DNA of 64,000 bases from Phascolarctobacterium sp. ET69 (GTDB lineage: Bacteria; Bacillota; Negativicutes; Acidaminococcales; Acidaminococcaceae). Shown in pieces: positions 47,301 through 55,927 of the stretch; positions within the stretch are counted from its first letter, which is position 1; each line of letters begins with the position of its first letter. Location: NCBI RefSeq assembly GCF_023336935.1, contig NZ_JAMBLR010000001.1, positions 62,001 through 126,000 on the forward strand, written 5' to 3'. A program made the position numbers and the translations under genes. The notes beneath the pieces were generated by a model, which had not been told where the DNA came from, made no database searches, and worked only from the letters and a program-made list of their open reading frames with translations.

Positions 47301-48155
47301 ATCGACATGCCGATTTATAAGGCAGAACTGCCTTTAACTGCACCGGTAACAATTGCCAGACCGCGCGTATTCATTCCGGTATTCCCGGGCATTAACTGCG
47401 AATATGACAGCGCCCGCGCGTTTGAAGACGCCGGTGCTGTGGCTGAAACCTTTATTGTGCGCAACCTTACCCCGCAGGCAGTAGAAGAATCCGTTGCCAA
47501 AATGGTTGAAATGATTGACAATGCCCAGATTGTAATGCTTCCGGGTGGTTTCAGTGCCGGTGACGAACCGGACGGCAGCGGCAAGTTTATTGCTACGATG
47601 CTGCGCAACCCGCGCATTAAAGAAGCTATCGGACGCCTGCTTAACGATCGCGACGGTTTGATGCTCGGCATCTGCAACGGCTTCCAGGCACTTGTTAAAC
47701 TCGGCCTTGTGCCTTACGGCGAAATCCGCGAAATGTCTGCCGACAGCCCGACTCTTACCTTCAATAATATCGGCCGCCACGTTTCGCAGATTGTTAACAC
47801 CCGCGTTGTTTCCAATAAATCTCCGTGGTTCAGTGCCGTTGAACCGGGCGAAATTCACTCCGTTGCCGTATCTCACGGTGAAGGCCGCTTCTATGCGCCG
47901 GAAGAAACAATTAAAGCATTGTTTGCCAACGGGCAGGTTGCAACGCAGTATGTTGATGAAAACGGCAAACCCACCATGGCAATGCCGTACAACCCCAACG
48001 GTTCGCTGTATGCTATTGAAGGCATTACCAGCCCCGACGGCAGAATTTTGGGTAAAATGGGCCATACCGAACGTTTTGTACCGGGCCTGTTTAAAAACAT
48101 CAGCGGCAATAAAGACCAGAAAATCTTTATCAGCGGCGTAAATTATTTTAAATAA
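44385..48155 (+). CDS. purL: Phosphoribosylformylglycinamidine synthase, large single-chain
   Basis: Purine pathway enzyme converting FGAR, glutamine and ATP to FGAM. This is the long form (1256 aa): a PurS-like N-terminus, a linker, two AIRS-related synthase halves (DTYWSDHCRHTTF, NETHNHPTEIEPFGGAATCLGG, then LPAIGGKDSMSG) and a C-terminal glutaminase (FIPVFPGINCEYDSARAFEDAGA, MLPGGFSAGDEPDGSG, nucleophile Cys1097 in LGICNGFQAL, then AVSHGEGRF). The arrangement fits the clostridial-type fused PurL family. Start ATG 44385 follows GGGAGG; an earlier in-frame start at 44364 lies upstream of that site. Single gene, ending at a terminator; no other pur genes nearby. Confidence 0.97.
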   Translation: MDEIRRIFVEKKEAFAVEARGLLADLQTNLGMKGLTGIRVINRYDVMGVTDEEFAAAKALVLSEPPVDTVEEELEVPAGCRAFAVEFLPGQYNQREDFAAQCIQLITQKERPLVSSAKVYILSGTISDDEFAKIKAYCINPIEAREAVWEKPQTLVQACEEPQKIKSVEGFLTFTKEEMEAYRTANGFAMSLDDLLWCQKYFNEEHREPTITEIKVLDTYWSDHCRHTTFMTQIEDVEIEPGLYTQPVQAALDKYMEARDEVYGADTKRPVTLMDIAVIGMKKLRAEGKLDDLDESEEINACTIVVPIEVDGKTEEWLLLFKNETHNHPTEIEPFGGAATCLGGAIRDPLSGRAYVYQAMRVTGAADPRVPVEDTLPGKLPQRKITIGAAAGYSSYGNQIGLATGHVQEYYHDKFVAKRMEVGAVVGAVPRNLVKREVPEPGDLLVLLGGRTGRDGCGGATGSSKEHTVDSLASCGAEVQKGNPPTERKIQRLFRNPEVTPMIKRCNDYGAGGVSVANGELADGLVIDLDKVPKKYEGLDGTELAISESQERMALVIAPENIKKFIAFADEENLEATVIGQVSDNRRLVMYWRGDKIVDLSRDFLNTNGVAQHADVKVCNVEGECVFDKLPEEVAAADGLKNAWLANLGRLNVCSQKGLSERFDSTIGRGTVLMPFGGKRQLTPSEGMVGRLPVLHGKTTAASVMACGYNPEVACWSPFHGALYAVVESVTRAVALGADPAKLRLTCQEYFPKLHNTELWGQPFAALLGAFTALDALELPAIGGKDSMSGTFMDKTVPPTLVSFAVDVIDGDKAVSAEFKNAGSKVVFLSCPRETTEVPDFGALKANLTAVHKAILAGKITAAAAVKEGGIAALVTTMCLGNSLGFEFIKPYNDTDGLFTLQPGGMVLELAEGTEPEDLFEGLDYMLLGHTSEKQVIAINDDVITMDEAEKAYSTPLEGIFPSKTDEKDYKDIDMPIYKAELPLTAPVTIARPRVFIPVFPGINCEYDSARAFEDAGAVAETFIVRNLTPQAVEESVAKMVEMIDNAQIVMLPGGFSAGDEPDGSGKFIATMLRNPRIKEAIGRLLNDRDGLMLGICNGFQALVKLGLVPYGEIREMSADSPTLTFNNIGRHVSQIVNTRVVSNKSPWFSAVEPGEIHSVAVSHGEGRFYAPEETIKALFANGQVATQYVDENGKPTMAMPYNPNGSLYAIEGITSPDGRILGKMGHTERFVPGLFKNISGNKDQKIFISGVNYFK

Positions 48156-48169
48156 GCAATAAAATGTTT

Positions 48170-48209
48170 TACCGCCCTTGCTTAAACGGTGAGGGCGGTA
48201 TTATTTTTA
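48170..48209 (+). terminator. Terminator after purL
   Basis: TACCGCCCT/AGGGCGGTA stem with a 13-base loop, then TTATTTTTA. Confidence 0.88.
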
Positions 48210-48218
48210 TGTAAAGCT

Positions 48219-48377
48219 GAATACGCAATGAATAAATCTTTTCAAATTCAGCAAAATGCAACGGCTCCTACGTGCGTGAACACGGCTGCGCTGCGGTTCA
48301 CGCATTTTTGTAAATACTTAAAATGAAGCCGCCGTTGTTTTGTCTTGAATTTTCAAAGGTTTACCCATTGCGTATTT
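48219..48377 (+). repeat. Long imperfect palindrome (MITE-like or structured RNA)
   Basis: Terminal inverted repeats AATACGCAATG (48220-48230)/CATTGCGTATT (48366-48376). The arms continue as CTTT-tc-AAATTCA/TGAATTT-tc-AAAG and CAAAA-CAACGGC/GCCGTTG-TTTTG, about 35 paired bases in all. The centre contains a second hairpin TGCGTGAAC/GTTCACGCA (48273-48304). No coding capacity. Either a small inverted-repeat transposable element or a stable RNA hairpin. Confidence 0.6.
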
Positions 48378-48443
48378 ATATTATAGTTGTATAAAATATA
48401 AAAGCAGTCAATTTTTATTTTAAAAGAGTTATGTAAATATGAG

Positions 48444-48589
48444 GCGAATGATTTATGCTGTTAAGTGAGAGCAAAAACTGCGGCGGCTGAAATTAAAATA
48501 CATAAGTAAGAGAGGTCAGCCGCGCAGCCTGACCGGAATCGGAGGAGCCGCAGCATTTTTGCAGAACTGAAACAGCGTGAATCATTTGC
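48444..48589 (+). ncRNA. Structured RNA candidate, copy B (homologue of 3146-3310)
   Basis: Same architecture as the element at 3146-3310 with different helix sequences. Outer helices are GCG-AATGATT/AATCATT-TGC, GCTGTT/AACAGC and GCAAAAA/TTTTTGC, then the identical CTGCGGC/GCCGCAG closing stem (48478-48484/48547-48553). The core GGCTGAA, GTAAGAGA and GGAATCGGAGGA is conserved, and the inner hairpin is GGTCAG/CTGACC (48514-48534). Compensatory differences support an RNA fold. It lies 48 bases before hemW, so a cis-regulatory leader is possible, but the neighbours of the two copies have no common function. Confidence 0.6.
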
Positions 48590-48636
48590 TGTGAGTTTTA
48601 ATAACAAAAATTTTACTTTGCAAGCGAAGGAACATT

Positions 48637-49812
48637 ATGGATAAGTTACAAAATTTACAGCCCTGGCAGCAGGTGCAGGGCATTTACGTGCATATACCGT
48701 TTTGCAGGCAAAAATGCCTGTACTGCGATTTTAATTCGTACGCCGGTTTTGGGGCGGAGGCAATGGCAAAATATGCCGCGGCGGTATGCAGGGAAATTGC
48801 CGGGCGCAGAAAAGATGTGCTTTTAAACGCTAATGCTTCAATTTATTTTGGCGGCGGTACGCCAAGCCTTTTACCGGCTGAAGCTATAAAAGAAATTACG
48901 GACGCTTTAAAAAAGTACGGCTGGTGGCAAAATCCGTGCGAGGCTTCTATCGAAGCAAATCCCGGCACTGTTGATTTGCCGAAGCTGATAGCATTGCGGC
49001 AGTCAGGGTTTGACCGCATCAGCTTTGGCGTGCAGAGTTTAAACGATGCCGAATTAAAAGCAATAGGGCGCGTACACAATGCGGCACAGGCACTGGAAGC
49101 GATAGAGCTTGCCAAACAGGCTGGCTTTAAGCGCATTAATGCCGATGTTATTTACGGCCTGCCGGGGCAGACTATGGCAAGTTTAAAAGAAACGCTTACG
49201 CGGCTTTGCTGTACCGGCATTGAGCATTTATCCGTTTATGGGCTGATTGTTGAAGACGGCACGCCGCTGCAAAAAATGACAGAAGCAGGAAAGATAATTT
49301 TACCGGATGAGGACGAAGCTGCCGATATGTACGAATTTGTACAGGAGTTTTTAAAAACTCAGGGTTTTGAACGCTATGAAATATCAAACTATGCGCGCGG
49401 CAAAGCGTACAGCCGCCATAACCTTGTGTACTGGCATTATTACCCGTATGCAGCGTTTGGCGCGGGTGCCTGCGGTTTTAGCGGCAGCGCGCGTTTTACT
49501 GCCGCAGCTAAAGTACAAAACTACATACAGCTTATACAAAGCGGCGGGCAGCTTTATGATAAAGAAGAACTGCCTGTGCCGGTGCAGTTTGAAGAATTTA
49601 TGTTTATGAACCTGCGCAAACAAAGCGGCGTAAGTTTAACCGAAGCAAAGCAGCGTTTCGGCATTGATGTTATGGAAAAATACGGAGCCGAGATGAAACC
49701 GTATATTGAGCATAATTTGCTTAGCTTTGATAAAGAGCGGCAGAAAATCTGCCTTACCGAAGCTGGTATGGAAGTTGGCAACCGTATTTTTGAAATTTTT
49801 GTGACGGATTAA
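48637..49812 (+). CDS. hemW: Radical SAM heme chaperone HemW-like (coproporphyrinogen III oxidase-like)
   Basis: Radical-SAM protein of the HemN/HemW family (391 aa). The iron-sulfur motif is CRQKCLYCDFNSY in YVHIPFCRQKCLYCDF. Others are YFGGGTPSLLPA, EANPGTVD, RISFGVQSLNDAELKAIGRVHN, NADVIYGLPGQT and LSVYGLIVEDGTPL, and the C-terminal HemN domain is seen in YEISNYARG and GAGACGF. HemW lacks the HemN-specific N-terminal arm and is thought to insert heme into proteins. The gene is typically just upstream of hrcA in Firmicutes, as here. GAAGGAA precedes ATG 48637. Confidence 0.92.
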   Translation: MDKLQNLQPWQQVQGIYVHIPFCRQKCLYCDFNSYAGFGAEAMAKYAAAVCREIAGRRKDVLLNANASIYFGGGTPSLLPAEAIKEITDALKKYGWWQNPCEASIEANPGTVDLPKLIALRQSGFDRISFGVQSLNDAELKAIGRVHNAAQALEAIELAKQAGFKRINADVIYGLPGQTMASLKETLTRLCCTGIEHLSVYGLIVEDGTPLQKMTEAGKIILPDEDEAADMYEFVQEFLKTQGFERYEISNYARGKAYSRHNLVYWHYYPYAAFGAGACGFSGSARFTAAAKVQNYIQLIQSGGQLYDKEELPVPVQFEEFMFMNLRKQSGVSLTEAKQRFGIDVMEKYGAEMKPYIEHNLLSFDKERQKICLTEAGMEVGNRIFEIFVTD

Positions 49813-49841
49813 ATTTTATTTAAAAAATATATAAAAACTTA

Positions 49842-49909
49842 TTGACAATATCTGAAGGCAGTGCTATTCTAATATCAAGATGTTAGCACTCTATTATAAC
49901 GAGTGCTAA
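49842..49909 (+). promoter_or_regulatory. Heat-shock promoter with CIRCE operator
   Basis: TTGACA (49842-49847), 17 bases, TATTCT (49865-49870). A perfect CIRCE element TTAGCACTC-N9-GAGTGCTAA lies at 49883-49909, just downstream. HrcA, encoded next, is the known CIRCE repressor. Confidence 0.97.
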
Positions 49910-49931
49910 CAATCCCTTCGGAGGTGGGGAT

Positions 49932-50948
49932 ATGTTAAATGAAAGAAAGAAGAAAATTCTGCAAATCATTATAGAAGATTACATTTCTACGGCAGAGCCG
50001 GTAGGTTCACGCACTATTGCGCGCAAACATGATTTGGGATTGAGCCCGGCCACCATCCGTAACGAAATGAGCGATTTGGAGCTTTTGGGTTATCTGGAGC
50101 AGCCCCACACTTCAGCCGGCCGTGTGCCTTCGGCACAGGCATACAGGTTTTATGTAGATTCCATGATTGAGCCGGATACGCTGGACGATAACGACCGTAC
50201 ATTAATTAATACCCTGTACCGCGAACGCCAGCGCAGCATTGACGATATTTTCCTGTCAACCGCAAAAATCCTTTCACAAATGACCCACAACGTGTCGATG
50301 GTGCTGGCAAACCAGCATTCCATCAGCCGTTTCTGTTATTTAAAGTTTTTGCCGCTTGATACGAATCATGCCATTTTGTGCATTGTTACCGATGACGGCA
50401 ATGTAAATAACTGCGTGGTGGAAATTCCGGCAGGCATGTCTGCCAAAGAACTGGAATACATGGCCGGGCGCATTACAAGAATGCTGGAAGGCAAAGCCGT
50501 AACGGATATCGACAAGGCGTTGCTGGATGAAGTGCAGGCAGCGGTTAAAGATGACCGGCTGCTTTTAAGTTCGCTTTTGCATGTGCTGCGCCGCATGACG
50601 CGCCCCGAAAAGGAAACCTTCTTTATGGGCGGCACAAGGCAGCTGTTAAGCCAGCCTGAATTCCGCGACATGGAAAAAGTTAAAAACCTTTTGGGCGTGC
50701 TGGAAGAAGAAAAAGTTGTGCGCAACATTTTAAAATCCGGCGAAGAATCCGGGCTGCGCATAACGATAGGCAGCGAAAATAAATTTGAAGGCATTCAGGA
50801 TTGCAGCATGGTGCAGGCAACCTACCGCTTAAACGGCAAAATAGTCGGTACAATGGCTGTTTTAGGGCCTACGCGCATGCAGTATGGCAAAGTAATTGCC
50901 GTAATGGATTATCTTCATAAATATTTAAAAACGATTTTAAACAGCTGA
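49932..50948 (+). CDS. hrcA: Heat-inducible transcription repressor HrcA
   Basis: Repressor of the dnaK (and usually groE) operons, folded with help of GroEL. The 338-aa product has a winged-helix N-terminus (ERKKKILQIIIEDYISTAEPVGSRTIARKHDLGLSPATIRNEMSDLELLGYLEQPHTSAGRVPS), a family hallmark, followed by a GAF-like domain ending TIGSENKFEGIQDCSMVQATY and GPTRMQYGKVIAVMDYL. A perfect CIRCE element lies 23 bases upstream, so autoregulation is expected. GGAGGTGGGG precedes the ATG. First gene of hrcA-grpE-dnaK-dnaJ. Confidence 0.98.
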   Translation: MLNERKKKILQIIIEDYISTAEPVGSRTIARKHDLGLSPATIRNEMSDLELLGYLEQPHTSAGRVPSAQAYRFYVDSMIEPDTLDDNDRTLINTLYRERQRSIDDIFLSTAKILSQMTHNVSMVLANQHSISRFCYLKFLPLDTNHAILCIVTDDGNVNNCVVEIPAGMSAKELEYMAGRITRMLEGKAVTDIDKALLDEVQAAVKDDRLLLSSLLHVLRRMTRPEKETFFMGGTRQLLSQPEFRDMEKVKNLLGVLEEEKVVRNILKSGEESGLRITIGSENKFEGIQDCSMVQATYRLNGKIVGTMAVLGPTRMQYGKVIAVMDYLHKYLKTILNS

Positions 50949-50959
50949 GGAGGGACAGT

Positions 50960-51562
50960 ATGCAGGCAGAAGATATTAAAGATACTCAGAACCCTGCGGA
51001 AGGAGCAGCGGAAAATGCTGAAGCGCCCGCTGAAGAAAAGGTAAACGCCGGTGAAGCGGCTGCCGGAAATGCAGAAAACGCACAATCGGAAGAAGCAAAG
51101 CCGGAAGAACCCCAGAAAGATGAAAAAGATGCAAAAATCGAAGAACTGCAAAACCGCCTGATGCGTTTGCAGGCCGATTTTGAAAATTTCCGCAGACGCA
51201 ATGCTGCCGAACGCGAACAGCTTTCAACCTTCGTTACGGCAGATGTTGTCGGCAAGTTTTTAAAAGTGCTCGATAACTTTGAAAGAGCCGAGCAAAGTGT
51301 AAAAACTACAAACGATATGTCTGCTATCGTAGCCGGCATGGAAAAAATCAAACGGCAGTTTGAACAGGCTTTTAAAGAGCTTGAGGTTGAAGAAATCCCC
51401 GCAGAGGGGCAGAAATTTAACCCGGAACTGCACGAAGCTGTAATGCGCGGGCAGAACCCGGATTTAGAGGATGAAAGCATTGAGCAGGTTTTTGAAAAAG
51501 GGTACAGGCTGCGCAATAAAATCATCCGCCACAGCAAAGTTAAAGTAATAAGCAACGATTAA
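50960..51562 (+). CDS. grpE: Nucleotide exchange factor GrpE
   Basis: DnaK co-chaperone that releases ADP. The 200-aa product has a long, disordered Ala/Glu-rich N-terminus (about 50 residues), the dimerising coiled coil (EELQNRLMRLQADFENFRRRNAAER) and the beta-wing domain with EEIPAEGQKFNPELHEAVM and the signature-like IEQVFEKGYRLRNKIIRHSKVKV. GGAGGG lies upstream of the ATG, 11 bases after hrcA. Length is typical. Confidence 0.97.
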   Translation: MQAEDIKDTQNPAEGAAENAEAPAEEKVNAGEAAAGNAENAQSEEAKPEEPQKDEKDAKIEELQNRLMRLQADFENFRRRNAAEREQLSTFVTADVVGKFLKVLDNFERAEQSVKTTNDMSAIVAGMEKIKRQFEQAFKELEVEEIPAEGQKFNPELHEAVMRGQNPDLEDESIEQVFEKGYRLRNKIIRHSKVKVISND

Positions 51563-51606
51563 GTTGCATTCTTTATACAGTGTAAATTTGAGGAGGAAAA
51601 AACATC

Positions 51607-53451
51607 ATGTCTAAAGTAATTGGTATTGACTTAGGTACTACTAACTCTGTAGTAGCTGTTATGGAAGGCGGCGAACCGACCGTTATCACTAACCAGGAAG
51701 GCAGCAGGCTGACCCCGTCCGTTGTAGGTTTTTCCAAAAACGGCGAGCGTCTGGTAGGCCAGCTGGCAAAACGTCAGGCTGTTTCCAACCCGGACAGAAC
51801 CATCAGCTCCATTAAACGCCACATGGGCACTAATTACAGAGTTGAAATTGACGACAAAAAATACTCTCCGGAAGAAATTTCCGCAATGATTCTGCAAAAA
51901 TTAAAAGCTGACGCTGAAAAATATCTGGGCGAAAGCGTACATCAGGCCGTAATTACCGTTCCGGCTTACTTCTCCGACAGCCAGCGCCAGGCAACCAAGG
52001 ACGCAGGCAAAATTGCAGGCCTTGAAGTTCTGCGTATTATCAACGAACCTACCGCAGCAGCACTTGCTTACGGCATTGATAAGAGCGAAGACCACACCGT
52101 TATGGTTTACGACCTTGGCGGCGGCACGTTCGATGTATCCATCCTTGATGTAGGCGACGGCGTATTTGAAGTTAAAGCAACCAACGGTGATACTCACCTC
52201 GGCGGCGATGACTTTGACCAGCGCATTATCGACTGGATGGTTGACGAATTCAAAAAAGCCGAAGGCATTGACCTTTCCAACGACCGCATGGCTATGCAGC
52301 GTCTGCGTGAAGCAGCAGAAAAAGCTAAAATCGAACTGTCCGGCGTAATGAGCACCAACATTAACCTGCCGTTTATTACAGCAGGCGCCGACGGCCCGAA
52401 ACATCTTGACATGGATTTAACCCGTGCTAAATTTGAAGAAATGACTGCAGACCTTGTTGAACGCACTATGGGCCCGACCCGTCAGGCTATGGCCGATGCA
52501 GGCATGAGCGCAAGCGACATCAACAAAGTACTCTTGGTTGGCGGTTCCACCCGTATTCCGGCTGTACAGGAAGCCATTAAAAAATTCATGGGCAAAGAGC
52601 CGCACCGCGGCATTAACCCGGATGAATGCGTTGCAGTAGGCGCTGCTATTCAGGCAGGCGTACTGGCAGGCGAAGTTAAAGACGTACTGCTTCTGGACGT
52701 AACTCCGCTGTCCCTCGGCATTGAAACCGCCGGCGGCATTTTCACCAGAATGATTGACCGCAACACCACCATTCCTACTTCCAAATCTCAGATTTTCTCC
52801 ACTTATTCCGATAACCAGCCTTCCGTTGATATCCATGTACTGCAGGGCGAACGCGACATGGCTGCCGACAACAAAACTCTGGGACGTTTTGAACTGTCCG
52901 GCATTCCGGCTGCACCGCGCGGAGTACCGAAAATTGAAGTTACCTTCGATATCGACGCTAACGGCATTGTAAACGTAAAAGCTAAAGACCTCGGCACCGG
53001 CAAAGAACAGAAGATTACCATTACTTCTTCCGGCACGCTTGATAAAGACGAAGTTGACCGTCTTGTAAAAGAAGCCGAAGCCAACGCCGAAGCAGATAAA
53101 AAACGCAAAGAAGCAGTTGAAGCACGCAACCAGGCCGACAGCCTCTGCTATCAGGCAGAAAAAACCATTAAAGACATGGAAGGCAAAGGCAGCGATGAAC
53201 TGATTGCTAAAGTTAAAACCGCAATGGACGCCCTGAAAGAAAAAATGAAAGGCGACGACGTTGACGCAATTAAGAAAGCAACCGAAGAACTTACCAAACC
53301 GCTGTATGAACTGAGCGCTGAGCTTTACAAACAGACTGAAGCAGCCAAAGGTGCAGAAGCCGGTAATGCAGGTGCAGCAAACGCAGGCGGCGCTAAAAAA
53401 GCCGACGACGATGTAGTTGACGCAGAAGTTGTTGACGACGACAAGAAATAA
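51607..53451 (+). CDS. dnaK: Molecular chaperone DnaK (Hsp70)
   Basis: ATP-dependent Hsp70 chaperone (614 aa). It has [20 protein letters not shown], the shortened nucleotide-binding domain of Gram-positive DnaKs, [25 protein letters not shown], the substrate-binding domain ([17 protein letters not shown]) and a lid ending in an Ala/Gly/Asp-rich tail with [18 protein letters not shown] precedes ATG 51607, after a 44-base gap from grpE. Codon use is highly biased, as expected for an abundant protein. Confidence 0.98.
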   Translation: MSKVIGIDLGTTNSVVAVMEGGEPTVITNQEGSRLTPSVVGFSKNGERLVGQLAKRQAVSNPDRTISSIKRHMGTNYRVEIDDKKYSPEEISAMILQKLKADAEKYLGESVHQAVITVPAYFSDSQRQATKDAGKIAGLEVLRIINEPTAAALAYGIDKSEDHTVMVYDLGGGTFDVSILDVGDGVFEVKATNGDTHLGGDDFDQRIIDWMVDEFKKAEGIDLSNDRMAMQRLREAAEKAKIELSGVMSTNINLPFITAGADGPKHLDMDLTRAKFEEMTADLVERTMGPTRQAMADAGMSASDINKVLLVGGSTRIPAVQEAIKKFMGKEPHRGINPDECVAVGAAIQAGVLAGEVKDVLLLDVTPLSLGIETAGGIFTRMIDRNTTIPTSKSQIFSTYSDNQPSVDIHVLQGERDMAADNKTLGRFELSGIPAAPRGVPKIEVTFDIDANGIVNVKAKDLGTGKEQKITITSSGTLDKDEVDRLVKEAEANAEADKKRKEAVEARNQADSLCYQAEKTIKDMEGKGSDELIAKVKTAMDALKEKMKGDDVDAIKKATEELTKPLYELSAELYKQTEAAKGAEAGNAGAANAGGAKKADDDVVDAEVVDDDKK

Positions 53452-53473
53452 TCAGCTTAGGATGGTGTAAACC

Positions 53474-54628
53474 TTGGAAAAAAGAGATTACTATGACGTG
53501 CTGGGCGTTTCTAAAAGCGCAACGGCAGACGAGATAAAAAAAGCATATCGTAAACTGGCACGTCAGTATCATCCTGATGTCAACAAGGATAATCCTGATG
53601 CTGCAGAAAAGTTTAAAGAATGCTCCGAAGCATACAGTGTTTTGAGCGACGAAAAGAAACGTGCCCAGTATGACCAGTTTGGCCATGCAGCCTTTGACGG
53701 CGCTGCCGGAGCAGGCGGCGCGGGCGGTTTCGGCGGGTTTGATTTCAGCGGCTTCGGCGGCGCGGGCGGCGGTATGGAGGACATTTTTGATATGTTCTTT
53801 GGCGGCGGCGGGCGCTCCAGAGGCGGCCGTCAGTCAGGCCCGCAGCGCGGCAGCGATTTGCGCTTCGATATGGAAATTACCTTTGAAGAAGCGGCTTTCG
53901 GCGTAGAACGCGAAATTAACCTGACGCGTGACGAGCAATGCCCAAAATGTAAAGGCAGCGGCGCTGAACCGGGCAGCAAGGTGGAAACCTGCCCCGAATG
54001 CCACGGTACAGGCCAGGTAAGCTTTACGCAAAACACTATGTTCGGGCAGATGCGTAACGTACGCCCGTGCAGCAGATGCCACGGCGAAGGCAAAATTATT
54101 ACCGAGCCGTGCAAAGAATGTAAGGGCAAAGGTACCGTGCGCAAAACCAAAAAGCTTAAAGTTAAAATTCCTGCCGGTGTTAACGACGGTTCGCGCCTGC
54201 GCGTAAGCGGAGAAGGCGAAGCAGGTATGCGCGGCGGACCGAGAGGCGACCTTTACGTATATCTGTATGTGAAGCCGCACAAGTTCTTTGAACGCGACGG
54301 CAACACTGTATTATGCGAAGTGCCTATTAACATTGTACAGGCAACTTTGGGCGATGAAATAAAAGTACCGACGCTGGACGGCCAGGTAACCATGAAGATT
54401 CCTGAAGGCACTCAGCCGGGTCAGGTGCTGCGCCTGAAAGGCAAAGGCATACCCAGCCTGCGCGGAGGCGGCCGCGGCGACCAGCTGGTACGCATAAAAG
54501 TTGTTGTGCCTAAAAAGCTGAGCGAAAAGCAAAAAGACGCGCTGCGTAAATTTGCCGATATCAGCAAGGACAACATTAACCCCGAAGAAAAAAGCTTCTT
54601 GAACAAAATTAAAGATTTGTTTAAATAA
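53474..54628 (+). CDS. dnaJ: Chaperone DnaJ (type I Hsp40)
   Basis: DnaK co-chaperone (384 aa). It contains a J domain with HPD ([15 protein letters not shown]), a Gly/Phe-rich linker (about residues 75-125), four zinc-finger CxxCxGxG repeats ([32 protein letters not shown]) and the C-terminal substrate domain ([41 protein letters not shown]). The start is TTG 53474, with AGGATGGTG upstream. Last gene of the heat-shock operon. Confidence 0.98.
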   Translation: MEKRDYYDVLGVSKSATADEIKKAYRKLARQYHPDVNKDNPDAAEKFKECSEAYSVLSDEKKRAQYDQFGHAAFDGAAGAGGAGGFGGFDFSGFGGAGGGMEDIFDMFFGGGGRSRGGRQSGPQRGSDLRFDMEITFEEAAFGVEREINLTRDEQCPKCKGSGAEPGSKVETCPECHGTGQVSFTQNTMFGQMRNVRPCSRCHGEGKIITEPCKECKGKGTVRKTKKLKVKIPAGVNDGSRLRVSGEGEAGMRGGPRGDLYVYLYVKPHKFFERDGNTVLCEVPINIVQATLGDEIKVPTLDGQVTMKIPEGTQPGQVLRLKGKGIPSLRGGGRGDQLVRIKVVVPKKLSEKQKDALRKFADISKDNINPEEKSFLNKIKDLFK

Positions 54629-54633
54629 CAAAT

Positions 54634-54668
54634 AAAGCGCGTTTCCGTAAATTCGGAAGCGCGCTTTT
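54634..54668 (+). terminator. Terminator of the heat-shock operon
   Basis: AAAGCGCG-TTTCCG/CGGAA-GCGCGCTTTT stem-loop directly after dnaJ. Confidence 0.9.
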
Positions 54669-54674
54669 AGTATC

Positions 54675-54806
54675 TTTACAGTTTTATATTTTTCTGTTAC
54701 AAACGGTAACGACCGCCAAGAGCCTTGCAAACTTTGACGGTCGTTACTTTAGTTAACTGATTTTCAATTTTGCGGCTGACCGTCTATCGGCAGCCGTTTG
54801 TTTTTC
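54675..54806 (+). ncRNA. Tandem hairpins, possible small RNA gene
   Basis: Two hairpins fill part of the 360-base dnaJ-prmA gap: GTAACGACCG/CGGTCGTTAC (54706-54747) and CGGCTG-CCG/CGG-CAGCCG (54773-54796), the second followed by a T-rich run like a terminator. TTTACA-17-TACAAA (54675-54703) upstream is a weak promoter match. The remaining bases to prmA (54807-54988) are A+T-rich with TTGACT and several TATAAT-like strings but no clear gene. Confidence 0.35.
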
Positions 54807-54988
54807 TATAATTATTATAGCAAACAGGCACAAAAAGTCAAATATAGTAACGCTTAACATAAAACCAACCGCGGCGTGATAAATATAAATTGACTGATTT
54901 TATAATGTACATTTCGGCCTTGTTATGATAAGATAAAAGGCGGAAATTTATATCTTTTTACTATGAGTTTTTTGAGGAGTGAAACGTA

Positions 54989-55927
54989 ATGCAGTGGACG
55001 GAAGTCAGCTTACAGACAACGCATGAACAGGCAGACACGATTGCCGATATTTTATACAGCGCCGGTGCGCAGGGTGTGGCTATGGAAGACCCGCTTTTAA
55101 TTAATCAGCTGCGCGCAAGCGGGACATGGGAGCTGTGCGATATTCCCGAACAGCAGAATACCGAGGTCGTTACAGTAACTGCTTATTACCCGGACGACGA
55201 AAAACTTTCCGAACGTTTGGAGTTTATCTCGCGTGAGGTTAGAGCCGTTGAAGAACGTATCGGGCAAAAATGCGTTTTCCGCAATCCGCTGTTCCGTACA
55301 CTGTGCGAGCAGGATTGGGCAAACGAATGGAAGCAGTATTTCCATGTAACCCATATCGGCAAACACCTTGTTATTAAGCCTTCGTGGGAAAAATACGACG
55401 CCAAGGCTGATGACCTTGTTATTGAAATTGACCCCGGCATGGCCTTTGGCACCGGCACGCACCATACAACAAGCATGTGCATGGAATACCTGGAAGAAAT
55501 TATTACGCCGCAGGCGGAGGTGTTTGACGTTGGCACCGGCAGCGGTATTTTAAGCATTGCGGCTGCCAAACTGGGCGCCAAAAGCATTGTTGCCGTAGAT
55601 ATTGACGCCAACGCCGTGCGCATTGCCAAAGAAAACATTGCCGGAAACGGCCTGAGCGAAGTTATTGCAGTTAAAGAAGGCGACCTTCTGCACGGCACGG
55701 AAGGCAAGGCCGACGTGATTATTGCCAATATTATTGCCGATATTATTATTATGCTGCTGCCGGATGTTGCTCAAAAGCTTAAAGCGGACGGCAAGTTTCT
55801 TGCCAGCGGCATTATAGAAGAACGTGAAGACGATATTAAACAGGCTGCTGCAGCCAGCGGGCTGAAGATTATCAGCACGCGCCATAAAGGCGGCTGGGTT
55901 GCCATGCTGATGGCACTGGAGGATTAA
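54989..55927 (+). CDS. prmA: Ribosomal protein L11 methyltransferase
   Basis: SAM-dependent trimethylation of ribosomal protein L11. The 312-aa product has the N-terminal recognition domain (WTEVSLQTTHEQADTIADILYSAGAQGVAMEDP), a linker, and the class I methyltransferase domain with IEIDPGMAFGTGTHHTTSMCM, VFDVGTGSGILSIAAAKLGA and the NPPY-like NIIADIIIMLLPD. GAGGAG lies upstream of ATG 54989. It shares one base with rsmE (TAATG overlap); such prmA-rsmE pairs are common downstream of dnaJ. Confidence 0.97.
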   Translation: MQWTEVSLQTTHEQADTIADILYSAGAQGVAMEDPLLINQLRASGTWELCDIPEQQNTEVVTVTAYYPDDEKLSERLEFISREVRAVEERIGQKCVFRNPLFRTLCEQDWANEWKQYFHVTHIGKHLVIKPSWEKYDAKADDLVIEIDPGMAFGTGTHHTTSMCMEYLEEIITPQAEVFDVGTGSGILSIAAAKLGAKSIVAVDIDANAVRIAKENIAGNGLSEVIAVKEGDLLHGTEGKADVIIANIIADIIIMLLPDVAQKLKADGKFLASGIIEEREDDIKQAAAASGLKIISTRHKGGWVAMLMALED

